A program made the position numbers and the translations under genes. A stretch of DNA of 64,000 nucleotides from Punica granatum (taxonomy: Eukaryota; Streptophyta; Magnoliopsida; Myrtales; Lythraceae): assembly GCF_007655135.1 (NCBI RefSeq), contig NC_045128.1:8494001-8558000 (forward strand), written 5' to 3'. Positions within the stretch are counted from its first letter, which is position 1. Each line of letters starts with the position of its first letter. Positions 22,901-35,062 of this stretch are shown in pieces. The notes below the pieces were generated by a model, which was given only the letters and a program-made list of their open reading frames with translations, was not told the DNA's origin and searched no databases.

Positions 22901-23720
22901 AATAGATTACTTACCCGAATAGCCTGAGCATGAGCCCTAATCTTCCTCAGTGTCTGCTGCTTCTCTTCCTCTTTCTTTAAGTCAAGCGTGTATCTGAATC
23001 GACGAGAGGCATTCAAAACCAATACCGCTTGCTACAAGGAATAAATTCAATGCAATGAGCTTACAGTTCTATAAGATTCTTGATAAATTTTATCAACGGA
23101 GGAAACGAAAAGGTGAATAATAAAATCAAGTTCAGTTCAGTTCATAATCTAAGCCCGTTGATAATTTGGCAAGAATAGAAGCACATTTAACTGTTGTTAC
23201 CCAAAATAAATCAATCAGCATACTTCCAGAATGCCACATAGAGTCAACAGACGATGCTAATTCACATCTGTACCCGAATAAATGCTTGGAAATTCAACAT
23301 GACCAGGCACTACTATAAGAAAAAAATTAAAAGGTAGTTGCGTATCCAGTTCAAGAGATTCATATACCCATTAATTATGTGAACATTATATGTCTCCAGT
23401 GCTTTATGCCATTTCTTATTCCGATTATTCAATGCCTCCTTCCATTAACAAACAGTAAAGAGTATGCTGCGGTAGGCCCAGAAAAAGGGGGAAAAGAAAA
23501 GGCAACATTACACGGAGAGCAAAGGAGAGAAAGGGAAGGAGAGGAGAGAAGAGAAGAGAAAAAGGAAAGTTACCCTCCATCGCTTGAGCCGCTCTATCGG
23601 AGCGTTCTTGCTGGGGATGTAAAAGGTGTCGGAGGAATCATCATATACGTCATCGGAACGGCTCCCGCCGGCTTCCATGTCCCGCCTCTGCCGGTACGGC
23701 GACCCTTTGTTATCATCCAT
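13954..23720 (-). CDS. ACA10: autoinhibited plasma-membrane Ca2+-ATPase (P2B type), ACA8/ACA10 clade
   Basis: Pumps Ca2+ out of the cytosol; calmodulin relieves N-terminal autoinhibition. Thirty-three exons (high to low): 23720-23574, 23031-22915, 22812-22773, 22207-22101, 21999-21868, 21738-21649, 21235-21166, 20953-20883, 20801-20718, 20599-20522, 20436-20365, 19958-19875, 19760-19678, 19573-19465, 19373-19318, 19191-19149, 19060-18977, 18675-18538, 18455-18390, 18278-18180, 17544-17434, 17116-16946, 16801-16742, 16461-16297, 16170-16054, 15916-15818, 15630-15493, 15309-15209, 14984-14939, 14859-14725, 14481-14374, 14284-14193, 14074-13954. They join in frame to 1077 aa, as in ACA8/ACA10. 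The calmodulin-binding region is at about 44-67 ([18 protein letters not shown]). Motifs: TGES 307-310, PEGLP 437-441, phosphorylated Asp480 (DKTGT), KGAAE 600-604, TGDGTND 786-792. TM segments flank these (TM1 in exon 6, TM2 in exon 7, TM3 in exon 13, TM4 in exon 15, TM5 onward in exons 27-33). Introns 9 and 29 start with GC. ACA10 rather than ACA8 is inferred from the CMO neighbour. Confidence 0.95.
14860..14938 (-). other. GC-AG intron 29 of the Ca2+-ATPase gene
   Basis: The exon ends ...CTCATTCAG and the next bases are GCACGG; the acceptor is ttggcag. Only this GC donor keeps frame (LLIQ joined to AAYQVTV, matching the family). No usable GT is nearby. Length 79 nt. Confidence 0.85.
20600..20717 (-). 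other. GC-AG intron 9 of the Ca2+-ATPase gene
   Basis: The exon ends GGTGATCAG, followed by GCACGTG; the acceptor is ttggtag. Joining gives NIGDQ-VPADGV, the expected family sequence. The nearest GT choices (four bases downstream or inside GGTGAT) would shift frame. Length 118 nt. Confidence 0.85.
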
Positions 23721-24400
23721 ATCTTCAACTGTCGCAGGAGGGATGGCACCGTCAGAAACTCAAGTCACTCTCTTCTTCCGCAGAGATTAACACACACACT
23801 GTCACCAGAAATCGGTCGGCAATCCCCCATTAATGGCAGTTAGAAAGGACACGTTACAGTCTTACAGCGAGAAACGGCCGAGACCCCGGAACGACAAACG
23901 GCCGAGATCAGATCTATATCTTAGCGGCGCCCCACCCACAAAAGGCAGTGAAAAAGAAAACACCGTTCGACTTCGACAGACCCCCACCCCTCGACAGACG
24001 CCAGCAACTTTTCCTTTCCACAGTAATTTTTCAGTGGTTTTTATTCTATGGGAAAAAGACAGACACTCTCAGTGGAAAAAAAAAAAAAAAAAAAGGAAGC
24101 AGCTCGTTTCACAATGGTCCAGCAGAGAAAATTGTAGAAGCTCAAACGTCAGAACACAGACAGCCAAACCCAGCCCACTGCCGAAAATCATCGCTCTAGG
24201 TTTACCGTCATTTCATTCGGATTTTGACCGGGTTTTTACTATACCAGCGAAAGGTGAAGAAGCCCTGCACATGCATCAGCCTTCTCCCCGAATACATGGA
24301 TATATACTATCCTATATTATATTATAACTAAATTAATTAATAATATGTAAACCTAATGAGCTCGAGCTTGACCCATCGCACGGACCCAAAGTGCAGATGC
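23721..24400 (-). promoter_or_regulatory. upstream region and leader of the Ca2+-ATPase gene
   Basis: The 5' flank of the minus-strand ATPase. It includes an uninterrupted run of 19 A on the plus strand (24076-24094). The long open frame across 23833-24327 on the plus strand has low-complexity, unrecognised content and overlaps this leader, so I do not call it a gene. No TATA box could be assigned. Confidence 0.4.
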
Positions 24401-24610
24401 GAAAGCACCGTCCAAGAGATATTTTTCGCATCGTGCAGTCCACATATTTTTTTTGTCCACTGAGAAATGCTCCCCAAGCACCACATTTTGCATACAACGC
24501 GCTATCTAACAAATCAACAATCTCACGAACCAAGTGGCAAATGGAGATTGTTTTCGGAAAGTGGAATTGTTGTGATCATCTGCCCAACTCAACATATACA
24601 ATGTCAATGA

Positions 24611-24635
24611 ATCATCATCATCATCATCATCAATC
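24611..24635. repeat. (ATC)n microsatellite
   Basis: About eight units of the trinucleotide. It gives a His run in one chance frame. Confidence 0.8.
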
Positions 24636-25018
24636 AAGTTCAACTATGTCACAAAATATATTAGAGAACAACCACTTGCTAAGTACTGGAATGCAGTTAG
24701 AAATCAAAACATCTTTTGACATCTTGAAGAACATCTCGTACAAGTGCCGGAGATTAGAACAATTTTAATGTGATTCTACGTTCATTCGCATAGTTTAATA
24801 TCTAATCATGTGAAAAACGGATTTGAAATAATCATAGGAACCCCCTCTGGAGCAAACCAAACTCGAGACGGCAGTTGCATGTTCTAATTTTCAACTATAT
24901 TGATTTCCAGTATTTTGATAAATGATGCAAAAACTTCGTTTGTAAAGGTCTCGGCGGGCTTAAGCTGGCACTACTATAAGATTGCGACCTAATAACCTAT
25001 TGAGGAACCAAATCACTA

Positions 25019-25358
25019 AAGATTCGTTTGGCAATAGAGTTAAATTACGAAATTTAACTCTATTCCCATTAAAATAGGTAAAACACAAATAAGTATATTA
25101 GTGAAAAATATATATATATATATATATATATTTAAGTAAGGTTGTAATAGTGAGATTGAAAATAAAAATAATAATAATGATTGTGCTGTTGATTTGCGAA
25201 AAAAGTAATTAATAATTTAGAGAATTTAGTATTAAAAAATTGAATTAAATAGTAATTAAGATAGAAAATTGAAAAAAAATTAGTGAAAAGTAATAATTGT
25301 ATTGATGAATTGAAAAAAAAAATGGAGTGAAGTTTACCTTTCAAAACCAAACCGACCC
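25019..25358. mobile_element. MITE with GTTTGG-type inverted ends
   Basis: Left end AGATTCGTTTGG faces right end CCAAACCGACC; the inside is AT-rich with an (AT)n run at about 25109-25130. The interior (repeated variants of GTAATTAAG, ATTGTGTTGTTGAATTG and similar) matches the elements at 47999 and 55054, which shows this is one family. No open frame inside. Confidence 0.6.
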
Positions 25359-26469
25359 TAAGCACCTTCGCCAAAAGTTAATCGTGAATAATTCCGAAAA
25401 CTCTGTAAGGGAAACGACAATAAGTACCTAGACACCTCAGCTTACGACCTGATATATAGACGACATGGTCGGTGAGGTCGGTCGTCGCGGTCCTTGAAAT
25501 CCACAAGAAAAGAGTCTATTGCCTTTTGAAAGAAACAATTAAAAATTGAAATGGCTCTTACAGTCGTACCTGAGTCCCTCAGAGAGTAATCTTTTTTAAC
25601 TTGAAGATAGGCTTTTTATAAGCACGAGAAGTATTGGAATGAGCAACTTGAAGTCCGGTAATCGGTTTACCCTATTGTTGCACTCGTTCTCACTCACAAG
25701 TGAAATTAAGCTCAGAAGTTTTTGCACGAATTTAATAAGAGAGGGGTGTGACATTAAAAGATTTAACTATAAGAATTTCATATGCCAATTTCAATTGATA
25801 ATTATTTTATTTAAAAATTGCACGATATATACTGATTTCCAATAAAAATATGATTTCTAGTGTAAAAATGTCAACATATAGAAGTGGAATAAAGAAAAAA
25901 AATACCAAATATCAAAATAGGAACTATTGCTTTCACTACATCCGTATATTTCTTTTTTATCATCATCTTTTCCAACACAGATAGGCCATAAATATGCAAA
26001 GAAACATGCGTATATTCTCATATCAAAATGAAATTTTGGAATATATATTAACAAAAAAATAACAAGATATATAAATATACATCAACTGTATATATTCATA
26101 ACTACATTTGAACGTATATATAGATATTCTGCATTATTAGATTCATATATATATATATATATATAAGAACATGTATCCTCGAATATTATCAATATCAATA
26201 TTATATATTATAAATGAAATCTTCTAGACATTCATAAAAGAAATTCCTTTAATATAAGGATTGATATTTTGATGATGTGGGACTATAAATGGCAATTTGT
26301 GAGTTTACTATATGATACATTAAGCTCCGACGTTTTCGAGGAGATTAGTGTTCCTTAAGAATTATATTCTCCATTACGATTATTATTATTATTCCACAAT
26401 AGGGGAAAAACCATCCGAAGCTTTCTGTATGGTAAAACAAAAAACTATTAATTCATTAAGAGAGGTATC
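25359..26469. other. AT-rich intergenic
   Basis: No exon or RNA gene seen. Contains an (AT)n run around 26146-26165. Confidence 0.4.
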
Positions 26470-26612
26470 GCGTAATGGCACACCTTTCGCCTGATAACCA
26501 AATGGTCTCAAGTTCACTACTCAGTGGAACTATTTGTGCTTTTTCATTAGATATTTAAATTTTTTATTTCAATTTACTATATCCATAAGTATTCATTGTA
26601 AAAAAAAAAAAC
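26470..26612 (+). mobile_element. SINE-like element, family S1 (copy a)
   Basis: Begins with GCGTAATGGCACACC, has a B-box-like GGTCTCAAGTTC about 30 bases later, then CTCAGTGG, an AT-rich tail and a terminal A run at about 26600-26612. The same order occurs at 42166 and, more decayed, at 54783. This is the form of a tRNA-derived SINE. Confidence 0.6.
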
Positions 26613-26977
26613 AAACTATTAATCTGAAATCCGTGTGAAAGCACTGAACCGGGACTTTAGATTTTCGGCGCGTTTAAGAATTTTCACATGCAAATGAAGG
26701 CAGATATATATTGGACCATTAATTCTCCCAAATATTTTCATTCATTTTTTTAAAAATAATGATAATAATTATTATATAATAATGCGCCAAACCCTAACGC
26801 TAGACTCAAGAATGAGCGTAAAAGCCGCACACCAAGTACAAGGAGCGAGATGGGTAAGCTTACCATAGGAGCTAAACATTTTAACCGACATCATACGACG
26901 AAGTACAATTGCACCTACGTGAAAAGGATTCCTTTTTCTTTTTCAAGAAGCATGTATCGGGAGAGTCAAAACACTTT

Positions 26978-27170
26978 TTATTCAGAAGCCAAGCATTCAA
27001 TGGAATCTAGCAACATCTTAGCAAACAATGTACATTCCCTGGCTATGACTCCCAAAAATATGGACCAGTTATCTGATCCTGATTTGACATATGGAGCAAA
27101 AGCTCTGGATTCTACCGGGACATGGCATGGTAAAGATGCCAAAGTGTCCGCACTGGGAACTAAAAGTAGC
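26978..27170 (-). other. possible 3'-terminal exon of an unidentified minus-strand gene
   Basis: After an acceptor-like tactttttag, the frame reads through VPSADTLASLPCHVPVESR, then FAPYVKSGSDNWSIFLGV and a Cys/Leu-rich end to TAA at 26978. The TAA is part of AATAAA, a possible poly(A) signal. The residue mix looks protein-like, but I do not recognise the family. A plus-strand open frame over the same bases is equally long, so this is tentative. Confidence 0.25.
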
Positions 27171-27343
27171 ACAAAAGCAAAAGTATAAGAACCAAACTGG
27201 GATAGACAATAAATAAAGGGACTAAAAACCAAATAGAAAGCCAATAGCAGTGGGGAACGGGCACGCGGAATTTCCCAAAAAAAAAAAAGTGGTAGTTTCC
27301 TTGTGGTTTCGGAAACGCGGTTCCTTCCGTCGGACAAGACAAG

Positions 27344-27407
27344 ACGTGGCTCCCATTTCCCCAACTCTGACAGAGAGACAGAGAGGTGAACGGAGATAAC
27401 ACGTGTC
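27344..27407. promoter_or_regulatory. ABRE/G-box pair in a GC-richer island
   Basis: ACGTGGC at 27344-27350 and the palindrome ACACGTGT at 27399-27406 lie in a 250-base stretch with clearly higher GC than the surroundings. This has the look of a plant promoter proximal region, but no intact gene is attached to it. Confidence 0.35.
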
Positions 27408-27987
27408 GGCCGAAGGGGGGAGGGGGTTTTGTCATTATCCACGGGACGGTGAACAATGTCCACGCAAGGGTAACGGGCGTGGACGGCTTTTAAGGAGTAA
27501 AAAACGGCCGTCGGAGACGACAGTCAAAGGACAGGTGTGATTAGGCGGGACATGTGGCAAAGAGTAAGAAACGGCAGACGTTTTATATTAAAATTCGAAA
27601 TACGAAAATTGGATAATAAAAAAATAGAGATTATTTTCCTCTATTTCAGTTCACGAGTATTAACTCCAGAAATTAATGAAGCTCAACAGAATGAATCGGT
27701 AGCTAGCTGGTACAGGTAAGTCTTTTTAAAGATATTTTGAGATCACAACTCAATGAAAGTGTCTCACGAACACTGTACGACTCGAGGTTGAAGTTTTGAG
27801 ATTATCTCTACGTGCCGAGAAAACGACTCGCTAGCTTTCAAACAATGTTAATCCTAACCGAGCTATCGATCATTATCAGCTAAAATGTATTCGGAGTTTC
27901 AGCTAATTAATCAACTAGCCTTTCAGTATTTTCCATCGTTCCATGTCGCGAATAGTTTTCGGAATTGAAGCTTTAGGGAGAATTTAC

Positions 27988-28880
27988 CTGAAATGAAGCG
28001 TTTGGACGGATGCCGATCGTCTTCGCAGTGCTGAAGCCTCTCAGCCAGACGTGCAAAAAGAGCTCGCGGAGCGATAAACTGTTCTCTGTGATAAATAAAT
28101 AAAAAAAAATCATACAAAGTGAGAATTTTGAGGTACGATGAGCTCATATCCGTATAGGCTCAGAGTGAGAATTTTATAGAGAGTCGGATCAATCGTTCCA
28201 ACCGCGATCATAACAAAGTTAAGTGCGATGCGAGATCGATGATTCACGGACGGTTTAGACAATCGCAAACGTTATGTATCATTCACATTGCAGATTCCGT
28301 GCAGTACAAGCCACTTCTCGCGAGCTTTGTAGCTGAAGAGTTGAGGACATGGACATCTATTGTCGCTTGGAACGAAAATCCTCCGCCTCTGATAGTATGA
28401 AATCACTCGGTGAAGAAGAAAGTCGTCGAGAATAATCAGGACTCACCTATCAAGCGTGCGATTGCCAATGGACAGACGACAGATCGAGGAACTGCCGGAA
28501 GGAGGATCCAGAAGACTGCTCCGATGCTCCGATCAGGCGCTGAAATTCAGAAGAACAGAAGTTCTCCGGTCAGGCGCCCGCTGAGAGAGATCAATCTCGC
28601 AATATTGCACGTACGGCAAATATCATCAGAGCAATTATCCTTCTCTGAACTGACATAAGAGCAACAACTGCCGGAATGTAATCCTAGAGCTAGCGGCTGT
28701 CTCTCCTCTCGTGCGAGACGAAGACGATATCGAAAGATCAGATCGGAGAATCTGATATTTCTCTCCCTCTCTACCCCACTCTGCACTGCTGGCAATTGCT
28801 CGTACCTCAGAGAAAGCGTGACTGTGCTATGTGGCCCCGTGCTATTTGGCCCCGTGCTATCGAGTCGAATGGAGCCTGTG
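27988..28880 (-). other. splice-like leader exons of an unidentified minus-strand gene
   Basis: On the minus strand, a pyrimidine-rich, higher-GC leader ends at 28447 with donor gtgagt. A 361-nt interval follows, then acceptor atcacag and an exon 28085-27988 ending CATTTCAG before gtaaat. One frame of that exon reads REQFIAPRALFARLAERLQ. The signals are good but the protein is not recognised. With the G-boxes and the exon-like segment at 26978 this may be one decayed or very short gene. Confidence 0.3.
28823..28861. repeat. 15-bp tandem repeat
   Basis: Two and a half units of GTGCTATnTGGCCCC in the GC-richer leader-like region. Confidence 0.7.
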
Positions 28881-29123
28881 ACTCAGGTAGTTTTGCAGCA
28901 AATTCTGAACTAATATATAAAAGATTTCATGCGAATCGCGGTCATGCCGACGCAGTGTAGACAAAATATTTAGGTATAAAAGTAACACATGCGCATGTTT
29001 ATGTCTTTCCTAACATCAATCGGAATGAATCAGTATATATGCGACTTTGATGACTAATTTCATCTAGTATTATCTCCCATAGATTTGCCAACAATTCAAA
29101 AGTAGATATACAACAACCAACGC

Positions 29124-29298
29124 GAGTTAATTTAAACAGTTCAATACTTGTTCTCCTTAAGTAAGATCTTGGGTTCGAGTCTTATGGATAGTAAAATTTC
29201 ATACTAGAAGAGTTTTATCCCTTAGTGAGTCGATCCGACTCGACTGAATTAGTCGGCCTTCCATATAACGGGGCTTGAACACCGGAAAAAAAAAAAAA
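29124..29298 (+). mobile_element. SINE-like element, family S2 (plus copy)
   Basis: Has a B-box region CTTGGGTTCGAGTC, then ATCCCTTAGTGAGTCGATCC, GACTGAATTAGTCGG and a terminal A run at 29284-29299 followed by an AG microsatellite. This is the best-preserved single copy of the family and sets its orientation: tRNA-like head, A-rich tail. Confidence 0.65.
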
Positions 29299-29299
29299 A

Positions 29300-32200
29300 A
29301 AGAGAGAGAGAGAGAGCATATATATAACAAACTTCATGCGAATTGCGATTCCGTGGGCAGATATATTTAGGTAAAAGTGACACATATATGGTGGGCAACT
29401 CTCCGTTTGGGGTTGGACACATTATTCCGTGAGACCCGCAAAATTTATATCTTTATATTTTTCTTAATATCGATCTGAATCAATACATGCCACCTTATGA
29501 GTTATCTCTCCCATGGCCATGTATTTTTAAAATTTTTAGTAATAGAGGTATTTTTTTTTCTCTTATTCTTTACAAAGTAAAAGCATTCTTTTTTCTTTTG
29601 TCTTTTATACGGTAACAGGTCATCCATTATAACCGACCCGGGAAAAAATAGTATATGTGGATGATTAATTCCTTTCCGTGTCAGGGAAAGTTGTCGGTAA
29701 CCACCAAAAAAGACTTTTGGATACAAACCATACTATAGATTCATACTATATGATAATTAAATTTCTATAGGGACCAGCCATGCACTTCATTAGATATAAC
29801 ACGGGCCGACTCCCCACCACTACGCACCAAGTTAATCCTAACATAATTTGGCCAAGCTTAGATGGGCGCGCGACATGCTAAGAGAAGGTTATGCCAAATA
29901 AAAAGCAAATTTTATAATCATGGATCAGTAGATTCATAATCTATACTTTATATATTTTAAAAACGAGTATAATAAAGCCAAAAAAATAGGATGTATTTTA
30001 GGAAAATAAAACTTCCATCGAAGAGAAGCAAATGAAAGGCTTTTATAAAAATTCTCGTAGAATCGGGAACGGGATTTTCATTATGTACATGCCAGATCAT
30101 GAATTAATAACCGCATTTAATCTCCTAAAAAATTTTAATTGTTTCGAACTTTTTATTTTTGGCATGGAATATTTACGGATTCCCATGTATAGGATCAAAT
30201 CTTATTCTATGGTATTCACATGAGATTCCTCTTTCTTAAGCAAGCTCCCTAAATAGCTTATTTGATCTATGATTCATGTTTCATCTTTCGTTTCTTTTTT
30301 GTTTGTTTCCAAGAAGAAGAACTTTGGTGTAATTTTTACATTTAAAATTATCCGTATTTGATGTATTATAATTTTATAAGTCATTAAACTGAGGATACAT
30401 CAACAAAATCAAGCAAATAACTAGCCATTATCTTTCCTTGCTTTTTTTTTTTGTGTGAATTAGGAGGCTGAAACCCAATCGTATTAAAATAAAAGAAGTC
30501 TAAGCAATACAAAGTCAGGGAATGGTAGCCATATAATATCCCAAACAAAACGAGATCTTCCCTTGCTCTTTTACTTTCTCATTCTCATCCCCATTCCATC
30601 CTCTCACCATTCTCATTCCATCCTTTCTCTTTTCCCGGAAAAATCCTCCTTCTAAGTATGTATTTGTAACTTTAATTTTTTTTTTGCTGGATTTGTAACT
30701 TTACATTATAATTGATTGTGTTTTAGTTTTATAATAATTAATAATGCTAGAAAGATCCTGCTGGATTTGTGATATAAAATGTACGTACTAGTGTCTACAT
30801 AAGTCCTGTATTTTTTCTACGATGTAATAGTGTTCAATTAACATCTTGTATTCTTTATCTCATATCTTATATCTTATCTTACTTTTATGTATAGTAGTAT
30901 TATTTAAAGGAAAACTTCATTTGTACCTGCCACGACTTTTTCTAAAGTTAAATTTTATTATATATACAAACTGCTAAAATTTCTCCTAGTTTCAAGATGA
31001 ATATATAATTTTTTTTAAAAAAAAACCACTGCTCTATTACCTCAAAAATCTTATTCATTATCTCACTATTCATTTTGCAAAATCAGAAAATACTACAAAC
31101 GGTTATAAAAATCGAGTTAATTTTTTTTTCCTAAAATAAGCAATTTTGAGTTTGCATAAAGACGGGAGGCAATCTCGCACTCCCGAAGCGCGTACCAAAG
31201 GACTACTATAAAATCTACATGTACCCACTCTCCAAATTCGAAACAGAAAAGGAAGCAATATTTTGATCTCCTTTCAGGTTCTTGTTATTGGATACGAAAT
31301 GTGACATTTGGCATTGGCCAGCTAATTAAGGAGAAAACTAGAATGGGCTAAGGAAAAAATGGGATATTCTTTTTTTCATTAATCGTTTATTATTTAAAAA
31401 GTGTTTGTCATCCTTCTAGTATAGTACCACAGATGGGCATTTCTTTTTCTCGATTACTTACGAGAGAGATCCATAGCTTCAATAAACTATTTATGGAAAT
31501 ATTGTAAGTATTATCGAACTTAAATCCTTTTGGTTACAAATTACGATTAGATGTTTCCACCCAAAAAAAAAATAAAATTAGATGCGTCCGGTTGCATTAA
31601 AATCCCCTTCTTTTCAATTATGACAAGAAACCAATGAAGGATATATAAGCTCGCGATCTACGCGTAGCCAGCTTTGGATGAGCGAATTTCTGGATGACAT
31701 GTAATTAGGAGAATGTTTTGCTCAAACAACAAGTATGAATTAACCAATCCTTTTCCACATATAGCTATAGTTGGGAAAGACTATGTCAGGGGAAAATTCG
31801 GCAAACCATATAGTGGCAATTGGACGGTGCTTAAACAATCAATTAATTAGAGACAAGTGCAAAGATGTGATGATCGGATTTATTAAGGTCAAATCAATGT
31901 TGGAGAAGACAACAAAGCAATGAAGGGATAAATAATCCCCGAGTGAAAGTGATTGTGACCACAGGAACTTGGACATGCTTTGAACATCGATTATATGCTT
32001 TCATCTTATGTGTCTGCTTGTAAACAAACTTAATGATTCGAGAAAGAGTATTCGGCATAGTGAAAAAAACCTACTCCAATAGTGAAATTTCTCGTTCCTA
32101 TGTGTGAATTTCTTTTTATCCCCTGCTAACCTCTATGGGCTTCAAATTGTAACAGCAAAATAACAAAAACAACAGTAGCAAGAACAACAATAATAATATT

Positions 32201-33627
32201 ATGACTAGGGGCCGACATCCCGTGACAGAAAATTTAATTTATATATATATATATATATATATGATTCCTTTATATAGAAAGCTTGCATGACGTAATTCCT
32301 AATGGATTTTTTTTTTGCTTTTGCGTAAAAAAATAGTAGTAATAATTAAATTAGTGAATCGAGATTAGCATACTAATGTTCATAAATTAGATTAATTGAA
32401 AGTTGGAAATTATGGGACTAATAACATGATGATATTGCTAAAATGCGTTGTCCCAATGATCACAGAGCAACTCGTGATCATAACTCTGTTTGTGGGATCA
32501 ACAAGAGAGCTCCACATATATTATTATGCAAGTCGCTTTTGTATTATTGAAGCCAACCTAGCAATACGACCTGACTGGCCCCTTATGTTTCCATCATATA
32601 TTATTTCTTTTTCTTTGAAATGTATAATCTCACTTATGTTTGTCTTGTACGTTTGGTTTTGTCCGATATATGCGTGTTACGTGTATATATACTGATATAT
32701 GTAATCATCGCCTTAATCATATATCTTATAAAGAACAATTTATAAGTTCTAATTTATAAGTATGAAGAATAATCTATAAGTACTAGTCATCATCTCACGT
32801 GACTTTAACTTTTAATTACGGGATGTTGACATAAGATTTTGTATTGCTATCGTTATGTCGGATATACTTCCCCATGGAAGTGAACCGAGTTACTTGGTCA
32901 AATAACCCTATAAAGCTCTTGGTTCTGTAGAGTACGTTTGGTAATGCAGTCTTACAATACAAAGTGATATTTCAACTACAAGAGGTTAGATGATTTTATA
33001 TTGGATGGAAAGATATAAGACAGATCAAGTCTCTCCCTAAGTCAACGTTTGAGTTTTAAATCAGAAGTCAAAGCCTAGTAATGTTTTTCTTCTTCTTCTT
33101 CTTCTTCTTTTTTTCCTTGAAGGGATAATTGACGAGTAATATTTGCTCAACATATACAAAGTTGCAATATCACGTGCCGTGTGTATGGGATAGCAACCGA
33201 ATTAATTTGCACATGTGAGTTTTTTTTTTTTGGGGTGAAAACACATGTAAGGTTTTCATCTAATGATTTACACACAAAGATTTTAATAATGATTTATGCT
33301 TTATGTATGTAATATGTAATATTCGTAAATATATAGATCTATTAAAGCAAAAAAATATAATAGATTTGTAAATATTGAATGACTTTTTTAAAAGAAAAAA
33401 AAAAGTGTACGAAAATAGTTATCAAAGCTAGCAAAAAGCTACCGAAAACTTATTGAATAATAGATATTCTGCATCATATTAGCTGTTGCCACGTTCTCAA
33501 ATCCTTTTAGCTTAGTATAAGGATATTCTTTTTCGACTCTCAGAAACAAAGAAGGTCCTAAATTTCATGGAAGATGAGGTCCCGTGAAGTACAGGCTTAA
33601 TCATATATTTAAGAACATATTTCCAGC

Positions 33628-33662
<35 letters not shown>

Positions 33663-34199
33663 TTGAAATACGTACTATCCAAGTTGCTCCATCAAACCGG
33701 AATTGCGGAGGCCAAACGTCAACCCGGTCTAAGTTTACGTCATGTTTGGATGTTTCATATTTACATTGGCCCGTGAGTAAGATTCGATAGTCACTTAAAA
33801 CACATACTCCCGTAAGATCTTAAGATTCGACTTTCTTCCTTCCCCCTACAAAGCTTTTAAGCATTGAATCTTCCACTAGCTACTATTAAATATCCCAATT
33901 CACCAAAGCATATCAAATTCCTGTTTTCATGTGTCCCCTATCGAATTTTGGAGAGATATGCCCCTAGTCTCTTCTTTATTCCTATTCGTTCAGACTTAGT
34001 GATGGTTTTTTTATTCTGACTTTAGTGACGTTATATTGATTCACAGGACCAAAACAAACGTGTTGAGACCAACTTAAGAATTAAAATCATCTTATAGCTA
34101 GTGAATTAGGAAATATAATTTATTAGCATTTATATAGAAATTATTTATCTGTCAACAAACTTTTATTTTCCAGAATTATTTTAAATTTTGTTTGTGATT
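29300..34199. other. AT-rich intergenic, no gene recognised
   Basis: Many short open frames of low-complexity composition and no convincing exon. Contains (AT)n microsatellites at about 32238-32262 and 33633-33658 and a (CTT)n run at about 33089-33109. A Helitron-like 5' start (A, then TCTATACTTTATATATT) at 29940 has no partner end. Confidence 0.4.
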
Positions 34200-35062
34200 T
34201 TCAATACAAGAATGGAATTTCTAATTTTACTGAATAAAAAATCAATAGAATTTATAATATGAAATTCTCATCCTGCATATTGCTCGCTCTTGAGTTTTTA
34301 TGTATTATAATTGATTGATTGCTTATCCTATACAGTCTTTAGCAACAAAAATTTTGTAATCAAATTCTCAATAGATATACATTAATTTTGGTTGGGACTG
34401 CAGTTCCAGTGCAATTCTTGTATTTTTCAGATGAATTATAGTATTACACTTGATTCCAAAGAGAATAAATTATTCACACTAAAAATTTTGGCATCCGAGT
34501 TTTTAATTCTAGTTATTTAGCGGAATAAAATTAATTAAGCTGATAAATAAAAAGAAATCAGAATAAATGTTCTAAGCAACCATATTCTTTACTTTCTTTT
34601 AATTCTTTTACCAAGCAAAGCAATCTATTCTTTTCATATTACTAAATGGATATGTAGCAGTTGCTATTATATTCCCTTCCTATTATGTAGATACACACAC
34701 ATATATGTGTGTGGTTGTGTCTGATTGTTTTTGGCCAGTGGTATTAGACAAGGTATCTATGCACGTTGGAATTTGCTTTGAGAGTGCTCATAGTTTTGTC
34801 TAAAGCACTAATAAGAAAGGAAAAAGAGGAAAATCCTTGCCTTAAGGCACATTGGACCGAACCAGAAGGCGATCTCAGTGCGATGTATGGTAACGTTCTA
34901 CTCGTTCAGAATATCACTGACCTATGTATGTGATGGAATAATTGAGGACGCCCTATAGTATGATAATATATAAAGTTATGGAAGACAATAAAGTTTAGCT
35001 CTCTCGGGATCTTATTCAACTAATAGGCCTAATTAGCTTTATAAATCTGTACTCTAGTGCGA
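34200..35062 (-). repeat. dispersed repeat R1, inverted relative to the copy at 63105
   Basis: The reverse complement of this block aligns end to end with 63105-63949. Shared landmarks are GAATAAGATC, AATTATTCCAT, GATTCGGTCC/GGTTCGGTCC, TTTCCTCTTTTTCC, AATTCCAACGT, GATACCTTGTCTA, ATATGAAAAGAATAG and CAAGAATTGCACTG. Contains a perfect palindrome ACACACACATATATGTGTGT near 34694. No coding capacity seen; it could be a solo LTR or non-autonomous element. Confidence 0.75.

Noticed and set aside
23379..23843. 154-residue plus-strand open frame over ATPase exon 1
   Set aside because: Shadow of the first coding exon, whose minus-strand reading matches the family exactly.
23833..24327. 164-residue plus-strand open frame
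   Set aside because: Overlaps the 5' flank of the ATPase gene, contains an A run giving poly-Lys, and has no recognisable domain; most likely chance.
28823..28861. Satellite array
   Set aside because: Only two and a half 15-base units.
29940..30010. Helitron 5' end
   Set aside because: TC start after A and AT-rich lead-in fit, but no 3' hairpin and CTAG could be matched to it.
32396..32695. 99-residue open frame
   Set aside because: Tyr/Ile/Cys-rich chance frame in AT-rich DNA with no exon signals.
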